NCBI RefSeq assembly: GCF_042767895.1
Contig: NC_091560.1
Location: forward strand, 35,974,497 to 35,984,496
DNA length: 10,000 nucleotides
Direction of reading: 5' to 3'
DNA from: Penaeus vannamei
Taxonomy: Eukaryota > Arthropoda > Malacostraca > Decapoda > Penaeidae
In this document: in pieces, positions 7,623-10,000 of the stretch
Position numbering within the stretch: position 1 is the first letter of the stretch
How the letters are laid out: every line of letters begins with the position of its first letter
Position numbers and translations under genes: made by a program
The notes under the pieces: model-generated
Told to the model about the DNA's origin: nothing
The model's database searches: none
Seen by the model: the letters and a program-made list of their open reading frames with translations, nothing else

Positions 7623-8293
7623 TTTTTTTTCTGGTGTAACGAAGTAGAGAGAAAATACTTGGAACAAGAAGGGAAATAGAGAGGAACAAAGGAGAAATGT
7701 ATATAATAAGAAAGGTTTTTTTCCTGGGGTGTAACGAAGTAAAGAAAAAAAATATTTGGAACAAGAGGAATCAGAGAGAAACAAAGGAGAAATGAAATAT
7801 ATAACGAGAATCAGATTATTTCCTGGAGTGTAACGAAGTATAGAAAAAAAATACTTGGAACAAAAGAGGAAACAGAGAGAAACGAAAGAGAAATGAAATA
7901 TATAACAAGATTCAGATTTTTATTCTGGTGTAAAGAAGTAAAGAAAAAATAATTGGAACAAAAGAGGATATAGAGAGGAACAAAGGAGAAATGAAATATA
8001 TAACGAGAATCAGATTTTTTTCCTGAGGTGTAACGAAGCAAACAAAAATAATAATCATTGGAACAAAAGAGGAACAAAGGAGAAATCAAATATATAACGA
8101 TTTTTTTCTGGAGTAACGAAGTAAAGAAAAAAAATAATTGGAACAAAAGAGGATATAGAGAGGGACAAAGGAGAAATGATATATACAACGAGAATCAGAT
8201 TTTTTTCTGATGTAAAGAAGTAAAGAAAAAAAGTGGAACAAAAGTGGAATCAGAGAGAAACAAAAGGAAAAATAAAAGATATAACGAGAATCA
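7623..8293. repeat. Seven-unit minisatellite of about 86-101 bp
   Basis: Units at about 7623-7715, 7716-7815, 7816-7916, 7917-8014, 8015-8100, 8101-8199 and 8200-8293. Each begins with a T-run and CTGGDGTAACGAAGTA, then an A-run, then TTGGAACAAAAGAGGA, then AGAGAGRAACAAAGGAGAAAT, and ends ATATATAACGAGAATCAGA. Unit 5 is short: it lacks about ten bases of the AGAGAG part and most of the GAATCAGA end. Units 3-4 and 6-7 differ by scattered substitutions and small indels. The minus-strand frames at 7811-8188 and 8086-8364 stay open because several units are near 99 bp, a multiple of three; the resulting 33-residue repeat is Phe/Leu/Ser/Tyr-rich. I do not think it is a gene. Confidence 0.93.
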
Positions 8294-8600
8294 TTTCCTT
8301 TGTCTTTGTTAATCTCTCCTTCTACCATTCTTTTGTTTATCCATTTATCTACGTATCTATTCATTTATCTATTCCTTTGTTTTGAAGTAAATTAAAATGA
8401 TAAAGATAAATGATCCATAGCCTTGTATTGTACAATTTTATTGAAACATGATATCCAAAAATAATTTTGCAAAATCTCTTTTTCCTTTTATGCGTTTCAA
8501 GTCTACAACACAAGGACATTTCTTGAGAAAATATGCTGAATAATGCCTGAGAGGTCTTTCATATATCCCCTTTCTCTTGAAGCTTTTGGAGATATCGACA
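8294..8600. other. AT-rich unique DNA with an ATCT-like patch
   Basis: Follows the minisatellite. At about 8335-8375 there is a short degenerate ATCT/ATTC tetranucleotide patch, opposite in strand sense to the GATA-like patch at 6070-6240. The rest is single-copy with no gene seen. ATTGTACAAT near 8427-8436 is a ten-base palindrome of no evident role. Confidence 0.5.
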
Positions 8601-8623
8601 TTTTTTTTTTTTTGGGGGGGGGG
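8601..8623. repeat. T13-G10 homopolymer junction
   Basis: Thirteen T at 8601-8613 are followed directly by ten G at 8614-8623. Both runs are uninterrupted. Length here is likely to be unreliable in sequencing and assembly. Confidence 0.95.
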
Positions 8624-8641
8624 TCTGAAAGGCCGTTTTCA

Positions 8642-8998
8642 TTTTCCCTCTACTTTGTTTCCTCTTCTTCTTCTTCTTCTTCTTCTTCTTCTTCTTCTTC
8701 TTCTTCTTCTTCTTCTTCTTCCTTTCCACCTTATCCTTCTTATTCTTATTCTCTTTCACTCTCCTCCTCCTTCTCCTCTTTCCCCCCTCATCATCATCCT
8801 ACTACTACTCCTTCTCTTCCTCTTCCTCCTCCTCCTCCTTTTTCTCTTCCTCCTCGTCCTCCTTTTCACCCTCATTTTCCTTCTCCTCTTCCTCCCCATC
8901 CTTATCCTCCTCCTCCTTTTCCTCTTCCTCTTCTTCCTCCTTTTCACCCTCATTTTTCTCCTCCTCCTCTTCCTCCCCATCCTTATCCTTCGCCTTCA
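8642..8998. repeat. (CTT)n then CCT-rich polypyrimidine tract
   Basis: A perfect TTC/CTT run at 8663-8721 (about 20 units) passes into degenerate CCT/CTT sequence to about 8998. Within it a 78-bp direct duplication is visible: CCTTTTCACCCTCATTTT occurs at 8861 and again at 8939, each followed by TCCTCTTCCTCCCCATCCTT or nearly so. The 253-residue plus frame 8543-9304 crosses this tract as poly-Ser then Pro/Leu/Phe-rich sequence, and continues antisense through the retrotransposon 3' UTR, so it is a chimera of repeats and not a gene. Confidence 0.92.
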
Positions 8999-9100
8999 TA
9001 TTTCTTTGTTAATGCTCTTACAGACGACTTCGAACCCGCTTGTGCGATAGAATATGTATGTTTCATGCGCATTTTGGATCGGTCGAGGGACTTGTGTGTG

Positions 9101-9192
9101 GCTAAGAAAAAGAAGAAGAAAGGAGGAAAGAGGATAGAGGCGAGAGAGAAAGTGGGAGATGGAGAGGACGGGAAAGACGGAGAAAACGGAGA
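9101..9192. repeat. Polypurine AAG/GGA tract
   Basis: Nearly pure purine: AAG units first, then GGAGG, GAGAGA and GGAGA words with a few interrupting C and T. Its sense is opposite to the polypyrimidine tract that ends about 100 bp to the left, so the two could pair. The spacer at 8999-9100 is single-copy. The tract directly abuts the 3' terminus of the retrotransposon. Confidence 0.85.
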
Positions 9193-9195
9193 GTT

Positions 9196-9219
9196 CAAAT
9201 GCAAATTCAAAATCAAAAT
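9196..9219 (-). repeat. Hexamer microsatellite tail of the LINE
   Basis: Read on the minus strand: ATTTTG, ATTTTG, AATTTG, CATTTG. Four tandem six-base units just after the AATAAA. Several non-LTR clades end in short tandem repeats of this sort in place of poly(A), which supports this as the true 3' terminus. Confidence 0.65.
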
Positions 9220-9224
9220 AATGT

Positions 9225-9230
9225 TTTATT
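9225..9230 (-). promoter_or_regulatory. AATAAA polyadenylation signal of the LINE
   Basis: AATAAA on the minus strand, about 130 bases after the natural stop and five bases before the hexamer tail. Its position fits the element's own 3' end, though AATAAA is common by chance in AT-rich DNA. Confidence 0.5.
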
Positions 9231-9361
9231 CTATTTGTTATAAAGGCTATTCTTATTACATACGAAGTGATATTACAGGACATATAAATGTGAGTTCAAC
9301 ATAGAATCAATGGTAGTACATGTAAGTCTTGTCTATTCTTATATTTTAGAACCTGATGTTA

Positions 9362-10000
9362 TTAGTGATTTAAGAGATGTTCTTTGAATTTCTTTTTGAA
9401 TGAATTTGTTCTGAATGTTTCTTTTATTACAAGGTAGTTCTATATCATGGGTCCATTTGTTAGTGTCTGTCGTGCCCCTATGTCTGTACGTGATCTTTTG
9501 ACACAAAGGGAATTAACCTGTCTTGTTTGGGCACAGGTTGTGTTACCTACAGTTTGAAGGGTTAAAAGCAATTTTGGATCAAAACCTTGGATCATTTTAT
9601 GAATTAGTATGCAAATGTCATAGTTGTATTTGTATTGTTCTTTTGTCCAATTTTGTTTGTTTATGTGTGGGGTAATGTGGTCTTACTTTTTTACGTTACC
9701 AAGTGCTACTCTGGCAGCAAAGTTTTGTAATATTTGAATTTTCTGAATTTGACCTTTGTTTGTTGTACCCCATATATTTGAACACTAATTAATTATACTG
9801 AGAACTAATGTTTGTATATCAGATGTTCTAGTTTCAGCAGGAATTCTATTTTTGATATGATTTAGGTAAATTAGTGTGTCTATTACTTTTTTGTAGATGT
9901 CGACGTGGTTCTCAATATCATGAATCTGTCAGTTGTGTTCGGTCTTATGTGGCTGTCTTTAAATTTTATGGTCGTGTTTACAGGATTTTTGGCGATGATT
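9362..10000 (-). pseudogene. Reverse-transcriptase C-terminal region, broken, partial
   Basis: This is the end of a LINE ORF2-type polyprotein, which copies the element's RNA into DNA at the target site. The main frame, read leftwards, contains YLNHIKNRIPAETR, then LVLSIIN-stop-CSNIWGTTNK (9761-9787 region), LQNFAARVALGNVKK-stop-DHITP (about 9668-9730), YDICILIHKMIQGF, and a terminal NSFKKKFKEHLLNH followed by TAA. This order (SIIxYCxxIWG, LQNFAAR, YDHxTP, then a basic tail) is familiar from jockey/CR1-type reverse transcriptases. Four in-frame stops break it: TGA 9929-9931, TAG 9785-9787, TAA 9683-9685 and TAG 9440-9442. Two of them sit where a Tyr and one where a Trp is usual. Upstream of about 9940 the likely homologous frame shifts by one base (IKFKDSHIRP at about 9940-9969), with probable loss of several residues. 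The FADD catalytic motif is off the window. Confidence 0.85.

Larger units (their letters stand above)
9196..10000 (-). mobile_element. 3' end of a decayed non-LTR retrotransposon (LINE), jockey/CR1-like
   Basis: On the minus strand the segment has the order expected for a LINE 3' end: C-terminal reverse-transcriptase coding sequence (10000 down to 9362), natural stop TAA at 9362-9364, a 3' UTR of roughly 165 bp, AATAAA at 9225-9230, then four tandem hexamers at 9196-9219. The coding part carries the conserved thumb-side motif pattern of jockey- and CR1-group elements. The catalytic region, any endonuclease and ORF1 would lie beyond the right edge. The left boundary is set where the hexamers stop and the polypurine tract begins; no target-site duplication can be tested because the 5' end is not in the window. 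Clade assignment is inferred from the motif pattern only. Confidence 0.85.

Noticed and set aside
7294..7647. 117-residue plus frame with Arg/Gln/Ser-rich start
   Set aside because: Its C-terminal third comes from the TTA/T-rich tract and the start matches no known family; kept only as part of the unique-segment description.
8543..9304. 253-residue plus-strand open frame
   Set aside because: It is made of poly-Ser from CTT, Pro/Leu from CCT, and antisense LINE 3' UTR; no domain and no independent coding signal.

Overview
This window looks like gene-poor nuclear DNA of a metazoan, most likely a decapod crustacean of the penaeid shrimp type. The reasons are the very high density of long microsatellites of many classes (TG, AAT, GA/GGGA, CTT/CCT), AT-rich unique DNA, minisatellites with embedded poly(A), and a decayed non-LTR retrotransposon of a jockey/CR1-like kind. 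The organism call is inference; cephalopod-type genomes have similar TG and ATT repeats. I see no intact protein-coding gene, no tRNA or rRNA, and no bacterial or viral gene. Almost every long open frame is a translation of a simple repeat.

Layout, left to right. About 196-640 is a degenerate 27-bp minisatellite. 641-1340 is AT-rich unique DNA. 1340-1500 is an ATGTT-type low-complexity stretch, and 1560-1885 is a TG-rich microsatellite. 1886-2225 is unique. At 2226-2485 a 32-34 bp TG-based minisatellite runs into a perfect (TG)45. 2486-4007 is the largest unique block and holds a CpG-dense segment at about 3118-3500. 4008-4780 is a degenerate ATT/ATC array; after about 35 bp it is followed by a purer AAT array (4815-5192) on the opposite strand sense, so the two form a very large potential inverted repeat. 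5193-5524 is unique. 5525-5816 is a purine tract with strong G-quadruplex potential. 5817-6342 is unique DNA with a degenerate GATA/AAAT patch.

6343-7206 holds 14 tandem units of 54-73 bp, each ending in an A-run of variable length. 7207-7530 is a unique segment carrying a GC-rich palindrome. 7531-7622 is a TTA/T-rich stretch. 7623-8293 is a second minisatellite of seven units of about 86-101 bp. 8294-8600 is mostly unique. 8601-8998 is a T13-G10 junction followed by a long CTT/CCT polypyrimidine tract, and after about 100 bp of unique DNA it is answered by a polypurine tract (9101-9192).

9196-10000 on the minus strand is the 3' end of a non-LTR retrotransposon. It comprises a decayed C-terminal reverse-transcriptase reading frame, its natural stop, a short 3' UTR, an AATAAA signal and a hexamer microsatellite tail. 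The rest of the element lies beyond the right edge. It is the only protein-derived sequence I can support.

There is no operon or pathway to reconstruct. By rough count, simple and tandem repeats make up nearly half of the window and the LINE about 8%.
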